64,000 nucleotides of DNA from Fratercula arctica (taxonomy: Eukaryota; Chordata; Aves; Charadriiformes; Alcidae), in the NCBI GenBank assembly GCA_947846985.1, contig CANTUZ010000011.1:33599589-33663588 (forward strand), written 5' to 3'. Numbering within the stretch: position 1 is the first letter of the stretch; each line of letters starts with the position of its first letter. The position numbers and the translations under genes were made by a program. Below are positions 1 to 24,600 of this stretch, piece by piece. The notes below the pieces were generated by a model. It was given only the letters and a program-made list of their open reading frames with translations. It was not told the DNA's origin and did not search any database.

Positions 1-5050
<5,050 letters not shown>

Positions 5051-5078
5051 ATCACGGCAGCAGGCCCGGTCGGAGCAG

Positions 5079-5084
5079 TTTATT
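5079..5084 (-). terminator. CPNE9: CPNE9 poly(A) signal AATAAA
   Basis: A canonical AATAAA on the minus strand lies about 500 nt past the CPNE9 stop codon at 5580. It is the only canonical signal seen between that stop and the BRPF1 promoter. It would give a 3' UTR of roughly 0.5 kb, with cleavage near 5055-5065. That is very close to the promoter of BRPF1, the next gene on the same strand. Confidence 0.7.
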
Positions 5085-5579
5085 TACAGCCGGTAGCGCG
5101 GTACAGAGCCCGCCTGCCCTCCCGCCCCGGCACCCCTCGGCTGTGGGGCAGGCTGTGGGGCAGCAGAGCAGGGAGCAGGCAGGAGCGGGGGTGAAGGCCC
5201 CTGCCCCAAGGAGATGGCGGGGCTGGGACCCCCGGCATGCACCCAGCCCCGGGGGCAGCGCCCTCCGGGCTGACCTGGAGGCGGGGGGGGGGAGGCACCA
5301 TGGCCGCCCCACAGCCCGTGCCCCGGCACCGCTCCTGCCCACGCTGCCGCAGGACGGTACAGTCCGAGCCAGCCCCGCTGTGTCGGGCAGGAGGACATGG
5401 CAGCTGGGGACGTCCAGCCCCAAGGTCTTGCTGCCAGGAGGGTCCCAGCTACATCCACCGGTTGTGGCAGGCGATGCCCACCCTTGGTGGGGCCACATCT
5501 CCACACCCCAGCCCCGCTGATGAAGAGTGAGTGACGTGTGTCCTGGCCCCACTGGCTGTCCCCAGGGCCCCTGGAGGAG

Positions 5580-11935
<6,356 letters not shown>

Positions 11936-12480
11936 CCCCGCCCGGGCGCCGCCGCTGCTCCGCGCCGCCTCCTCCCGCGCCGCCGAGGCGGGCGCGCCCG
12001 GGGGCGGGCACGGCACGGGCACGGGCACGGCGGCCCCGGCCCCGCCGGCAGCGCCGCCCCGGGCACCGTGGGGCTCGGCACCGGGGACCGGTCCGACCCC
12101 GGGGACCGGCACGGGGCGGCAGGGGCTTAGCCCCGGGACCGCGTCCCGGCCCGGCGGGGGCTCAGCCCTGGCTCGGCTCGACTCAGCCCTGGGACAGCGT
12201 CCCGCCTCGGCTCAGCCCCACCGGGACCTCCCGCCCGGGGGTGCGGGCTCAGCTCCGCTCCCCAGCCCGCTGCGGCGGATGCTCAGCCCCGACTCCCGCC
12301 CCGCCGGGGGCTCCCTCCCGGTCCCGGCTCGGTGCTATTTCGGTGCCGCCGCTCCCGGAGCGCGGGCCGGGCTATTTATAGCGAGCGTCGCCCCCGGCGG
12401 AGCAGCTCCCACCGCCCGGCTCCTCCGCGCCGCCGCCCCCCGGCCCCGCTGCCCACCTCCCCCCACCGCAGCCCAGACAG
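11936..12480 (-). promoter_or_regulatory. CPNE9: CPNE9 promoter CpG island with TATA/MEF2-like element
   Basis: This is a CpG-rich region between the CPNE9 start codon and the end of MTMR14. On the minus strand, 12381 down to 12372 reads CTATAAATAG, a textbook TATA element that also fits the MEF2 consensus. Initiation about 30 bp downstream (near 12340) would give a 5' leader of about 400 nt. No competing splice signals were needed to reach the ATG. The exact start site is inferred. Confidence 0.6.
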
Positions 12481-12509
12481 AAGGCAGGAGAGGGCACAGC
12501 TCGGGTGTC

Positions 12510-12515
12510 TTTACT
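12510..12515 (-). terminator. MTMR14: MTMR14 candidate poly(A) signal (variant AGTAAA)
   Basis: No AATAAA is present on the minus strand between the MTMR14 stop codon (12680) and the CPNE9 TATA element. The common variant AGTAAA occurs at 12515 down to 12510. It would give a short 3' UTR of about 190 nt with cleavage near 12490. The alternative is that the transcript reads through into the CPNE9 promoter and ends further on. Confidence 0.5.
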
Positions 12516-12679
12516 GCAGAGACTCTGGTGGTCCCCCACGCTCCCCCAGTCCCAGGCAGGGGTAGGTAGCAGTGGACAGTGGGTGCCGCAGGTGCCTGCA
12601 CCGGGAAGGGGGGTCCCAGCTCGGCCAGGGGGACCCACAAGGTCCCGGTTCTCCAGCCAGCGGTCCGGGAACACCGTGC

Positions 12680-15600
12680 TCAGAGCGTGCTGCTGCCTCT
12701 CAGTCCCACACCTCGCACGAACTGCTCAAGAAGGCCGCCGATGGCCCCCGAGGGGCTGGGGGGCACAGCCTTCAGGCCAATGGTCCGGCTGTAGCTGGCC
12801 AGGAAGGCAGAACGCACTTCTTCCAGCCGGGACTCACGGTCGCTCACCGACACCAGCCTAGGAGAGAGCAGGGGGAGGTCAACGACTGCAGCCATCCCCC
12901 TCCCCAGCCCAGCTCTCACTCTTGACGTGGGGCAGGAGCTCTGCTCACAGCACCAGCGGGGCCACGGTGCTCAGCTGGCTCTAGTGGCCAAGGCAGTGCC
13001 AGCCCCAAAAGGCTCCAGCTACAGCAGCTGGTACTGCTGCCTCCTTGCCCAACCCAACCTTCTCCCATTGAGCCTCTCACAGCCCCAGGCTCCTGCTCTC
13101 CCCTGGGTCTACTTCCTTCACCAAACCCCCCAGTTTCTCCCATCACCACGCTGCTTACAAGGCCACAATTCCTACAGAAAGGGCTGCTTTCGCCAAGCGG
13201 GCACTGGCTGACGTCAGCCCCTGCGCCAGCTCCCTCCCCTCCTCGCTCAGCGTTCCCAGATGGAGCCTGTCCACATGTGCAGTGCCCGGACAGTTGCTTC
13301 CAACCTATTTGCGAGCATCTCTCACTTCCCCTGGCCCCAGCCTCTCACGCTTGTGCCAGCACAGACAGCTTTGGGGAAGAGGGGACGAGAAGGGGCAGAC
13401 AAGGTGACAAAAGCCCCAAGGAGAGCTCCAGGCATGGAAAGAGGAGAGGGGAGCGGTGTTTTACTTCTGCTCCCCAGCACGGCTGCTCTCTGCAAGCAGA
13501 AGGGCTGCCGGCGGAGTAGGGCATGGCATCCCCAGGGTCCTGCTCTCCTCTCCAGCTGATCCATGCACCTGGTTAGGGGTGGGGGGAAGAAAGCAGAGGG
13601 AAGGCAATATTTCCGCTGAGGGAGCAGGGGAAAGCAAGACTAGGGTCCAGAGGCAGCCGTTCTAAGTGCTCCGGCCTGAATGGGTCCTTGCTGCGGTGCC
13701 TCTGCGACGTGCCGGTGGTTCCCAGTGAGAATAAGACATTCCTCAAAGGTCACTCCAAGGGCACAGCGCGAACCTTCCCCATAAAAAATTCTCTTTAATC
13801 TCTCCAGCGCCCGAGCTGGCTATAAATTGGCACAGCTCATTTGAATGGAAGTGTTAACCACCCACAGCCAACAGCTTCGGTCCGGAAACAGCAGCAAGAG
13901 GATATGGTGGGAGGCCTATAAACAGCAAGCGATGCCGAGGCAGCCAACCAGGCCGCTGTTTACAGTGCCTGATAATAAAGAGAAGCCAGAGGGCGAAGGA
14001 AAAAAGGCAACATATCTAAACACATTAAAAAGATGCTTTTTTGGCAACCTAATTAGGACGCTGAACTCGCAAACCTGCTAGCATTAAAAATAAGCGACAT
14101 GAAAGCGGGACATACTTGCACCCAAGTACAGTGATCTTAGATGTCACACACAGAGGTAAGCGAGGGCGTGCAGCAGTTACGTCCCGAATCTTCTGCCTCG
14201 CGCGCCTCTTTACAGGGCAGATTTTGTATTTAACTGTTTAGGTTTCTTTCATGGAGTGAGACACTCCAAGGTGCAGAGTGAAGCAGTTAACCACTGCCCG
14301 GCACCAAGCCCTGCAGACCGGCTGTGCCATTTCACTCTCAGCAGTTCAACCAGGGAGGCAGGTCGCGCTTCCTTGCCAAATCCATGGCACTCTGCCCCGC
14401 TACACTTCCCACAGCCTGCCCGCTCGCCTGCAGCTCGGGGTGCAGGATGAGAGGAGGCTGTCAAAGCCCCAGCTCAAAGTAAGCCCTGACAAGCCCCACA
14501 CAAGCACAAGAAGTAGGCTGTGAAAAGCGTACCTTCATCGAGCTGCTGCCAGCTGAGATGTAAAGTGGGAATTTAAATGGAATTTAATTTTCCAAAAACT
14601 CATCCTGTGCTGGGCTGCAAAAGAACTGGGATGAAACCACAGTGGGCTCCTGAGCAAACAAGAGCTGATGCAGAGCAGAGAGAGCGGAGGCCCTGGGTCA
14701 AGCTCAACACAACATCCTTGGGAACTCTTCACCCCTTCCAAACAGCGCCTGGTCCCAGCACCCACACTCGAGTGGTCCCCAGCCCCCGAGCGCCCCACAG
14801 CTCCAGTGGAGAGCTCAACAGGGCAAAGCACTCACATCTGCTGCACATCCAAGGGAGAAGCACCATCGCTGTTCCCCTCCCTTTGAATGCGGCTGTCCCA
14901 AGCAGCCAGACTCTAAATGGCATGAGTCTACAGCCTCAGCACAGGCCAATTCAGAGCTCAACTTCAAATCACATTTCTCTACTGAATTCTCTATTCTGAC
15001 GTTAGATCCAAAGGCAGCAACAACTTGCTGGTGATCAGCAGCCACCAAGCACGGCCAAGTTCAGGCCGTTAATTCAGATGCCCATCCTTCAGTCCCCTCT
15101 GCTCCCTCACCCATCTCCAAACAACGTCAGGAGCAGCTCGGCACATCCTCACGAAAGGAGGAGAGCAAATCCCAGCCAGGCCATGTCCGACATCTCTCGT
15201 GAATGTTTGATCTGCCAGTTCATGGGTCCTGTAGCTTCACCTTAACAACATGGGGGCAGCTGCTCTGCTTGGCAGAACAGCACACAGCCCCAGGAGAAGG
15301 CAAGCCAGGGCAGCCAGCTCACAGGAGATGTTGGTTTTCACATCGCTCGCCCTCTGCCTCCAAAGCACGTACTCAAATCCCTGTAGGGGACCGCAAGCGT
15401 GTGGCAGCACAACTCTAGTACAGATAGCTGGCGGCAGCCCCTCATCTGCCATTTCAGTTTCTTGATTGAGAGTTTGCAGCCTGAAGGCACAAGCTGAAGT
15501 TCTCCTCTAACAGCAATTAAAGCGCATCTCCTGTCTTTCAAGCTTCCACAGAGGTGGCTTTCTATATGGGACGGAACATTTGCCTCCCAGCCATTTTCCG

Positions 15601-18600
15601 TGGCAGGATGCAGGGTGTCTGCTGCTCTGCACTGGCCAGACGCAGCACTTGCAAAGGATGCTGCACGCGGTCAGAAAAAAAAATCAGGGTGCAGCAAGGA
15701 TCTGACCCCAGCGGGGAGATGGAGATGAACAAGATTCAAAAGCAAAAAAAATCTGGGTTACCAGTCCTGTCCTGACAAGCATGCATCCTCAAAGGCACTC
15801 AATTATGCCCAAATTCAGTGTCTTCAGGGAAGAGAGAAAAGCCTCTTCTTCCTACAGAAAGCAAAGTGCCCCCCCCCCCCCCGCGTCATTAGCCAGAGAA
15901 GATGCCGGTTTCTTTCTGAGTTCAGCATAAGCAAAGAGCACTCAGTGACTGAATTTGTGGACGGAAAGCATCAAAGAAGAGAAGACAGGACAGCTTGTTA
16001 TGGGCTCCCAGGCTTCTTCAAAAGTGCCAGGGTGATAAAGTTCCAGCGCTCGCCACCAGCCGGGAGACCCAAGGAGAGATCCTGTGTTTGAGACACTTAC
16101 AGGCAAGTGCTAGGGAACTCATCCGGGAAGCTGCAAGGGAGAGAGGCGTCCGCGCTCAGGATTGCCTGCTCCCGAATACTGCCACACCCTGTCACCATCT
16201 GCCAGCTGCCAAAGTCTGTGGAAACGGAAGATCCGGGCAGAGAATGGTCCGCCGATCTGGGGCAGAGAGAGAGGGAGACGGCGCGATCAGTCAGGTCATT
16301 CAGACACATGCCTTTCGCTCACGCTGGTGCCAGGGACCTGCCGGGCTGTCAGCCCGCCAGCAGCTTTGATGCTCGGGGACCAGGGTGCAACATGCAGCTC
16401 TGGCTGGGCCCAGGCCAAGCCTTTCCTTTGAAAGCAAGGGGACAGACAAGCTGGCCGGGGCTGACAAAGCAGCAGGAGCGCAGCAGGAGTGCACTGGGAG
16501 CCAGACAGGACAGAGCCAGCAAGAAGCAGATGGCCATGCAGAACCGTGATGCCCGTTAGCGAGATGCAATGGCACGTCCTAGCCCTAAATCCCTTGCAGA
16601 TGTGGACGTTGTGCTGTACAAGGGGCATCCCCCTGTTGCTTGTCGTAGCTGTTAGCACATCCCAGGGCAGCGGCAAGGCCTGACAGAGAATCAAGCTTGT
16701 GACTTGGTTAGTGCCGAGGAAGACTTAGAGATCCTTGGTCCAGGAGTCGTTAGAAAGCAGATCACTCCTGAGGCATGAACACCAGATCTGAACAGAGCCA
16801 GTCACTGCTCAAGACGTCCCCAGGGCCTCCCCCCAGCATCTGAAGACCTTTTCATTCCTGTGTTAGAAAAATGGACTGTGCCAGAAACCAGGTGGGAAAA
16901 CATCTTCAGGATAGGAAAAACAGCCAAGGGAGTTTAATTGTCTGATGTATGCAACCTCCCACCAGGAAAGGGGGAAGGATGAAATCTGGTAAGTGAATCT
17001 GAGGAGTCCCTCCAAAATCTCAGAGAGGAGGGCACAATCACTTGAGATGAATCCAAAGCTCTTGGTTTCTGGGGAGCAAGCAATTACCATGTCCTGCTGC
17101 ACAGCAGAGTGTACATAGCTGGAAGCACAGCCTGTGGCAGAGCTACTCAATTACACACTCCCAAGATCTTCTGGATAATTTATCTGAGATCTGCTGGGCA
17201 GATAGCAGTGTACCAGCTCCAGCTCTGCTGGGCCAGGTACTTGCACGCTGTCTTCACAGCTAAGAATAGCAGTGGCGCACTGCAGCTGCTCCCCAAGAGA
17301 CCAGGAGAACAGCCAGGAAGACAGGATCTCCCACAGCAAGAAGGACCTCAGCGAGACTGGAAGGCAAGGGTGGGGGGAGATGCACAGCAGGAAACCTATT
17401 TGCAATCTCAATCTAATTCCAAGCCTGCCATTTAACTAGTCTGATCAATACGGCCAGGTTTGAGAAGTCTGAAACATGGTCCCGAGCTGGCTGCACAAGC
17501 AGAGAAGGGGAAGTTACACGGCTCCTTGCATGTCAGCTTCCCATCACAGCGCTGACGTTCCTGAAGCTGCAGTTTGGGGCTAATGCCACTGTCTGGAAGT
17601 TCAGGGTCTGAAAAGGCATCAGAGCAGAAAATGGGAAGAGCAGAGCTTCACCTGTCACATACAGCTCTTGTTCTCTGGCTGCCCGATGAACTGAGGAGTG
17701 GGGTTCAGAGAGGTGCTGCAAGAATTAAGTATTGGGAGAGCCCCCACTTGCAAAAAGCTGTTTTTCCTAGAGCACGTAACACCGTAATCAGAATGAGGGC
17801 ATTTCATTGAAAGCGGAACTGCAGCATATACTCTTAGAAAGGCCTTTTGGAGATCAGACAGGGATAGCCTTCCCTGGGATGCAAAGAATTTGTAAGGGAA
17901 AAGGAGCAGCTGTTCAGTGACATCTACCCCTCTCTCTGCCTTTGGAAGATAAAGCTGAGGAAGACAGCATGATGGAGGAGAGCCGGCAGAGTATCATGCC
18001 ATGCTGGAAGTGCAGTGGGAACAGTGCGGGAAGGCAGGGAGAAGCATAGAGTAACACTGCTTCCATGCAGAGGGAAGAGGAGGATGTCTCCCTGAGAGTA
18101 CAGCACAGCCAGAGACAGGAAAAACAGGAGAGTCACACGTGGTGACAAGAATTTGAGCTATAGCAGTGAAGAGGTCTATAGGCAATGGGCTTGGTCTGAA
18201 AGTAGACAGGGACATGATTCTGTCAGAAAAGTAATGAGTTGCTGATCAGAGGGTAGGTTTGGGGCCAGCCAGAAACAAAGGTTTTGAAGAGGGCAAGTCT
18301 GGATGGCAGAGGAAGGCTTGGCCTACGGCAGGATCTCCAGATGAAGGTGGAGGACTCAGCAGAGCCCTGCAGTTCTCACAAAGGGAGAGCAGCATCAGAA
18401 GCCTCCCAGGAGACTGCGCCCACATGGTGAGTGAAGGAGTAAGACACAATCCAGGGCCCCAGGGACAGTAAAAACGTCCCTTTGCCCAGTAACAGCCACA
18501 CTGGTCAGATAAATATGTGCTAAAGAAGGTGAGCAGAAAATTGTTTCCTGCTTTGGGTGTGTGGCCTCAGCTTCCAGCTGCTGGTCATCTTCCATGGTTG

Positions 18601-21600
18601 TCAGCTAAGATTAGACTGATCTTACACCACCTCTTGGAGGTGGATCAAGTCCCCTCTTGAATCCTTTCTTGGACAGGCTGGTAAGAGCATCGTGCACCTC
18701 CTGCAAGACTGACTCAGTGTCTCTCTAGCTCTCTAACTCTTCCTGGAGTCCCTGACCCTGTCAAGCAGCTGTGCAAACTTAGTCAAGTCACATCTAACCT
18801 AATAGCACAGGAGTCTAGGAGTTCAGGGCAGCCAATTCTGTGTCTCGCCTCCAGGCAGCAGAATAAACACTTGTTGATTAATTGAATAAACTGATTGACT
18901 CTGCAGTGAGTCCAGGTCATCTCTCTCCTGGCTTAGATCTCTGAGCCTAGCCAGCAGAGCTAAGATATTGTGGCAGACTGTCTCCTCTATACCCAACACC
19001 TTCTTGAAGGAGGCTCCCGAGGAAGTGTCACAACCAGCAAGCACCTTGAACAGCCTCGAGAGGCAGTGGGGCCAAGGCTGGGTGAGACAGGCAGGGCAGG
19101 GGAAATCTTGTGTTTGCACTGCAAGGGCAGCAGAGCTTCTTAAAAGCTGAGCTGGGCTTGAGACCAAGACCAGATCTCTGGGGTGACTGTATCCCAGTGC
19201 AATCCAGTCAACGCTAGAGGTGAAAGTCTTCCTGTTATTTCTACCCCTGAAGGCTCCTTGTAAAGTCTTGCTGCAGAGTCTCAAAAAGCGCTTCAGTGAG
19301 GCCTCCAGAGCAAGTCAGGGCTGCTGGGACACCAGGACTAGCCCAGAAGCCTCTAAGAATGGCTCGTTTGCAACGCATTACAGCCATACCAGAGGCTGGC
19401 TAGCTGCGAGGGCAGTGCGGAGGCTCTTGGGAAGCAGCCGGACAACTTCAGCAAAGCTGACACGGTAAGAGAAGATGAGATACAGCAAGTCTCCAAGTCA
19501 CTGTCTCTGCCACAGACATCTAATGGCAGACAGCAAGAGAACGAAAGTGAGCTTCACACACCCACCTCTTCACGTCCACGAGTGGGAAGAAACTCCCTTG
19601 AAAGTGCAAGATTAACAAAATTAGATTAGCAAAACAGAGATGAGCTGCAAGCTGTTCCTTCACACAAGGAAGGACCTCTAGCAGGCCATAAACTGGCAAC
19701 TCCTAGCCTGGAACAGCTCCTTTTAATTAGGTCAGTGCTTCCCATGCAACATGCTGCACAAGACAGAGTATTTCAGAGCACATGGACACTCACCTACCAG
19801 AGAAGAGCCAATACCGGAGGCACACCAACAGTCAGTGATCCTTCCCTTTCTTAACATGTAACTGAGACGAGCGCCAAACGCCAACAGCGAGGCTCTCATC
19901 CTGCCCTGCGCTGCCCCCGCTTACCTGCCAGATTTCTACACACCTAGGACTATTTGGGAAGCAGCTCGTTTGCCAGCATATGCTCTGTGCCTCAAATCGA
20001 AGCGTTAAGTAGGTACCGTATGCACAGGCAGGCTGTGGCAACCTGGAGTAAAGGGCAGCCCTTCCCACCTTTGCGTGGGAAACGTTGGCAAGGAGTAACT
20101 TGGCAGAGAGCTGTGCTGAGAGCCCTGGCTGAATCCCAGGCAGCTATCTACAGGCTGCGTTAGTGCCATAACAGCCCAAGCAGCCAGTCCTCTGCAAGCA
20201 CAACCATTTCTGATTGCAGCACAGCCACGTGTCAGCCGGCAAGCCCGTTTTGTGGCATAGTCGTGCAATAATTCCAGAAAACATTCCTCTAAACAATTCC
20301 TGTCCTGCTGTGGTCACCATCCCGAGTTGTCACATCGCAGATACAGCTTCCAAGACAGGTGGCTGTAAGAAGCAAGATGCATAGCATGCATGCAGTCTTA
20401 TCACTATTAAAAAACACACCCAAAGCCAAGGGACAGCAGCTCCTCTGTCCCTCTCTGCGCTCACAGCAGTCCCTCCAGACCCACAGCTGACCTGTCTGCA
20501 GCCCTTTCACCAAGGGAGTTCTCTGTGGCTGTTGACCAAAGCAGATCCTCCATGATTTAACTCCTACAGATCTCAACTCCTCAGATCTCAGTACTTTGGG
20601 TTTTGTTTAATTGACTTAGCAAAAGCACATTCAACCAAAGATTATCCAGCTGCTAATCCACATTAGTGCAATGTGCACACACGCTAAATCCCTGACACAG
20701 ATATGGGGCTTTTCTGCAGCGTCATGGGACACTTAGACTATTAGCGTCAAATGCAAACACAGAACATAGTCTGCAAGCTGCTACCCATTCGCGCACAGGG
20801 ATTTCCACTCAATGCCTGCTATCTGCCACGCTCAGAGCTCTCAGTTTGTAGAACAAGCACCACCTTGTTCTACTGTACAAATAATCTATGCAGTATCTTC
20901 ATGCACGTTTGCCCTCAGCAGATGTGATCTTACCATCACGTTGGGATAAGCTAGAAAGACCGCTAGGAATTCGCCTTTGTATTGCTTTGCCTAACAAGAA
21001 CCATCCCGGGATTTATGGATACCTTTGGATCAGAGCAGGACTCAGAAGATGGGCTGGTGAGATGACGGAAGCAGCAGATTGACATGGCCCAGCTTGGTGC
21101 CCACCGGCTGAGTTTGTATTTGTGACTCTTTTCTTTAGGACACCCCAGTTCCCTTCCCAGGCCCTGCTCATCTCTCTCTGCCAGTTTGCCTTCCCTTTCC
21201 CTCGGGAGCTCCCCAGCCTGCCAGCACATGGACCGGGCTGTTTACATGAACTACCTGAAGGGTGCCTGCTGGCATTTTACAAGCAACCATTCTTCCTCAA
21301 CTGCTGCTGCAGTGGGTAAGTGTTTTGTTGCTATGGCCACACAACCAGAGGATTAGGAAGTCAAGTACAGTAGTTTCTTCATCTTAAGAGCCTTGGGTGT
21401 TAACCTGCCAGCAGCACCGTAGAGATAAAGGTATTTTTGGCATCATGATCAGTCTCTGTGCTTCAGCCCTTCCATTCTAGTCCCACCTTTTTTCAGGGGG
21501 TAAAGGGAGAGAATTTACCCCTTCCTTCCATCACAGATACACTCCTTCTCTACCCAAAATGGGACTCCTCCTTTCCTTCAGGATGGAAAATGGTGGCTGA

Positions 21601-24600
21601 AGGTACTGTGATATCCATTGCCTGTATGGAGCTCACCAGACAAATTCATACTAACATAGACCAAGTGGGGAGACCAAAGGCAAGTGGAATGCTATAAAGC
21701 CTTTCTCTAGAGACAAAATGTGTACCATGTTCAGGCCCCAAAAATGTAAGCCATGTCAGCATCTGACAAGGCAAGGTGTTGCTTAAGTCCTTCGCTAGCA
21801 GAGCTGTTAGCAGTGTTACCCCAGGGAAGGCAGGCAGGGCACAGACCACACTCTGGCTGATGTGGCAATGGACGAGGAGGCAAAGGAGCACAAATGTGCC
21901 AGAAGACTTGGTTTGAAGGAGAAACTCAATTCAACCGCCACTTTGACAATTCCACCCACTCCCTGCAGGATCTCTAGGCTCATCTCCTCCAGCCTGTACA
22001 CTGAGAGGAGCCGAGGAAACCCAGGTGACAGCAGAGATGGAGAGCATACAGGTGTACACAGTCTCCATCCAGCATGAGTGTAGCAGCCTAACCATCTTTG
22101 CATGCAGCTGACTTCACTGCTTTGGCCTCACAGCTGATTCCCTTCTCCTGTCCTCTTGTTTCATACTGTGCAAGGGGTTTGCTCTCCTTCCATCCCCTAT
22201 TCCCCCCCTGCCCCGTAAACTTTTTTCCATGGCCACGCTGCCTTGTTCACAAAAGTTAACAGGGATTGGGGGTGGACTGGTGCAACTTCGCTGCGTTGAA
22301 GAGTCATAAAGCTTTGTGCCATGGTAGGAGCTATCATAAAGGTCAGAAAGAAATGTTCATAGCAGAATTCACAGAACACTTACCTCTTACAATGACAGAA
22401 TACTGCAACTCCTTCTCAAGCTACATATTGGGCATAAGGAAAAGCCATCCCCAGGGACTCTGGTCTGGCAGTAAAACTTCCTCACCACACCTGCCTGCTG
22501 CCTCAAGCCCTTTGGATGCCCAGTTCTGAACACCTGCCACCACTGGGCACCAATAATCCACAAGCTTATAGATAACGCATCCAGACATTGCCAGAGGAAA
22601 GATAATTGCTGGCTTTACCAACTCTAAGCCCCTGGAACACAAGGTGCTCAGCCCCTTCCTGATGTGCCATTCTGCCTACTCTCTCTCCTTCGCTCTCACA
22701 GAGTGGAGTCCGGCTGAAGGGTTTATAGACAGTTTCTTCCCCAGCACTGTTGAAATCTTGCTGCCAGGCCAGGGTGGAACAGCCTGTCAGGTCTTGGGAA
22801 TGGTATGAGACCATACATAGGAACTGTGACATTACCATCGTGAACAAAAGCAGCCCCCAAGACAAGCTGCTTTTTCTCCTGTATTTTGTTCTCTTCTTGG
22901 GAGAATTGTTTCATCTTACAGAGAATGTAGAGGTGGGCCCCAACAACAACAACAACTCAAAAACATCCTATTGATCTCTTTCCCTGGGCAGAATGGTTCA
23001 CATCATTTATGAAAACTGTCAGACAGTGATTCTTCTCTGAAATCAAGAAACTCGGTAAAAAAAGTCTTATAAATTTTCAATGCTTTACTTGTTTGTCATT
23101 TTATTTTCCACGTGATGAGAGAGTACTAAAATTTGGCTGGTGGCTGTTTCTGAAGGGAATGACTAGAAAAAGCCTCATTGGAAAACCTGTGGAGACTACA
23201 CAAGCGTTTGATGCTCTTAACAGCAACCTCTTATCTAAGAGCCTCTTTATCCCCTGTCGGCCTAAACACATGGTGTTTGCTCCACAGGCTCTGTTCTTTC
23301 TTCCCTAGCCTAGCTCACCGCTCTGCTTTGCCCTACCACAGCATCAGGCTCCAGAAGGGTGCCAGAATATCCTTTGTTATGGCATGAGATTAAGCTCAGG
23401 TCCGGGGTCCTCATTCCCCGGTTGCACAGCAGGAACACACAGCCTTCCAGGGAAATCCTCTGCCCCAGCACAGTGCTGGCAGCTTGCTCGCAGCAGATTC
23501 TACCTCCGCTTGCCACCAGCACCCAGAGTTTTTGCACCCTGCAGCGTCAGGAAGGTCAGCAGGTGGAAATGGGGACAGGACAGATGCGAAGTGAGGTCTG
23601 CTTGGCTTGAAAGGCTTCCTCCCCCACACAACACAGCCATTTCAAACCCCTGTGGATGCATTTGACAGAGAAAGCGCTGTGAGCTCCAAGCATGCAGGAT
23701 GCAGAGACGTCAGGGCTGGTGGAGTTGAGGCATGCGCTGAGGACAGGCAGGACAGACACCTAGCAGTTATTGGCACGGTTCCTCACTCCTCCAAATGGGC
23801 TGAGGCAGGAGTTTCTGTGTTTAATGGCCAGCATTTCACAAAAGGTCAGGCTAGAGAGGAACAGGCCTCCTGACGTCTATTTGTAGATCAAACCCATGTG
23901 CTTCAGGGTTCTCAGAGCCACACAAGCGCAGCTCCGCACTCCCTTTACCAGACACTCGCTTTGCTGAGAAATGCTCTGCTCTGTCCCATCTCACCTGGAT
24001 CTGGGCACTTCCAGTGGGCTGCTTCCAATCCTCAGGAAGTTATCAGAATGGGTTGATGAGGAGGAGCTGGAGGACTTGACTTCGACCATCCCTGTGGAAA
24101 GCAGCCTGTCTTCAGACTGTTGCGCCCTACTCCAGAGCACGGCTTGTGGTGACGATGCACAACTCTTCCTCCTGTGGGATGGAGGACTTGGGTGAGAAAG
24201 CTGGCTTTCCCATGTACTGCAACTAGGAAGCCTTTCCACAACAGGCTGCATTTTACCCCAGCAGCCACAAGCTCTTGTTCCCACCGAGCCTGCCCTCCTC
24301 CCTTCCAAGGAACCACAAGTCACAGGTGGTACACTGAGCTCAACCCATCTTAGCCCGTTCTTTTATAGATCACCGTCCATGTGACCTGGAAATCAGAGAC
24401 AGGAGAATGCATCAGCCCACACACATAAAGCGATTGCTTTGTTTAGTCTAGCTGTAAAAATGCCTCAAGCAAGGGGCCTCCCAGCAGGGAAAGACCATTT
24501 CAATCTGCTCTAAACTCTACAGAGTGTATCAGCCGAGCGGCTCAGCCCCGGTGGGCGTTTGCGCACGCTGATGAGGGTGACAGGGACACAACATCAGTGT

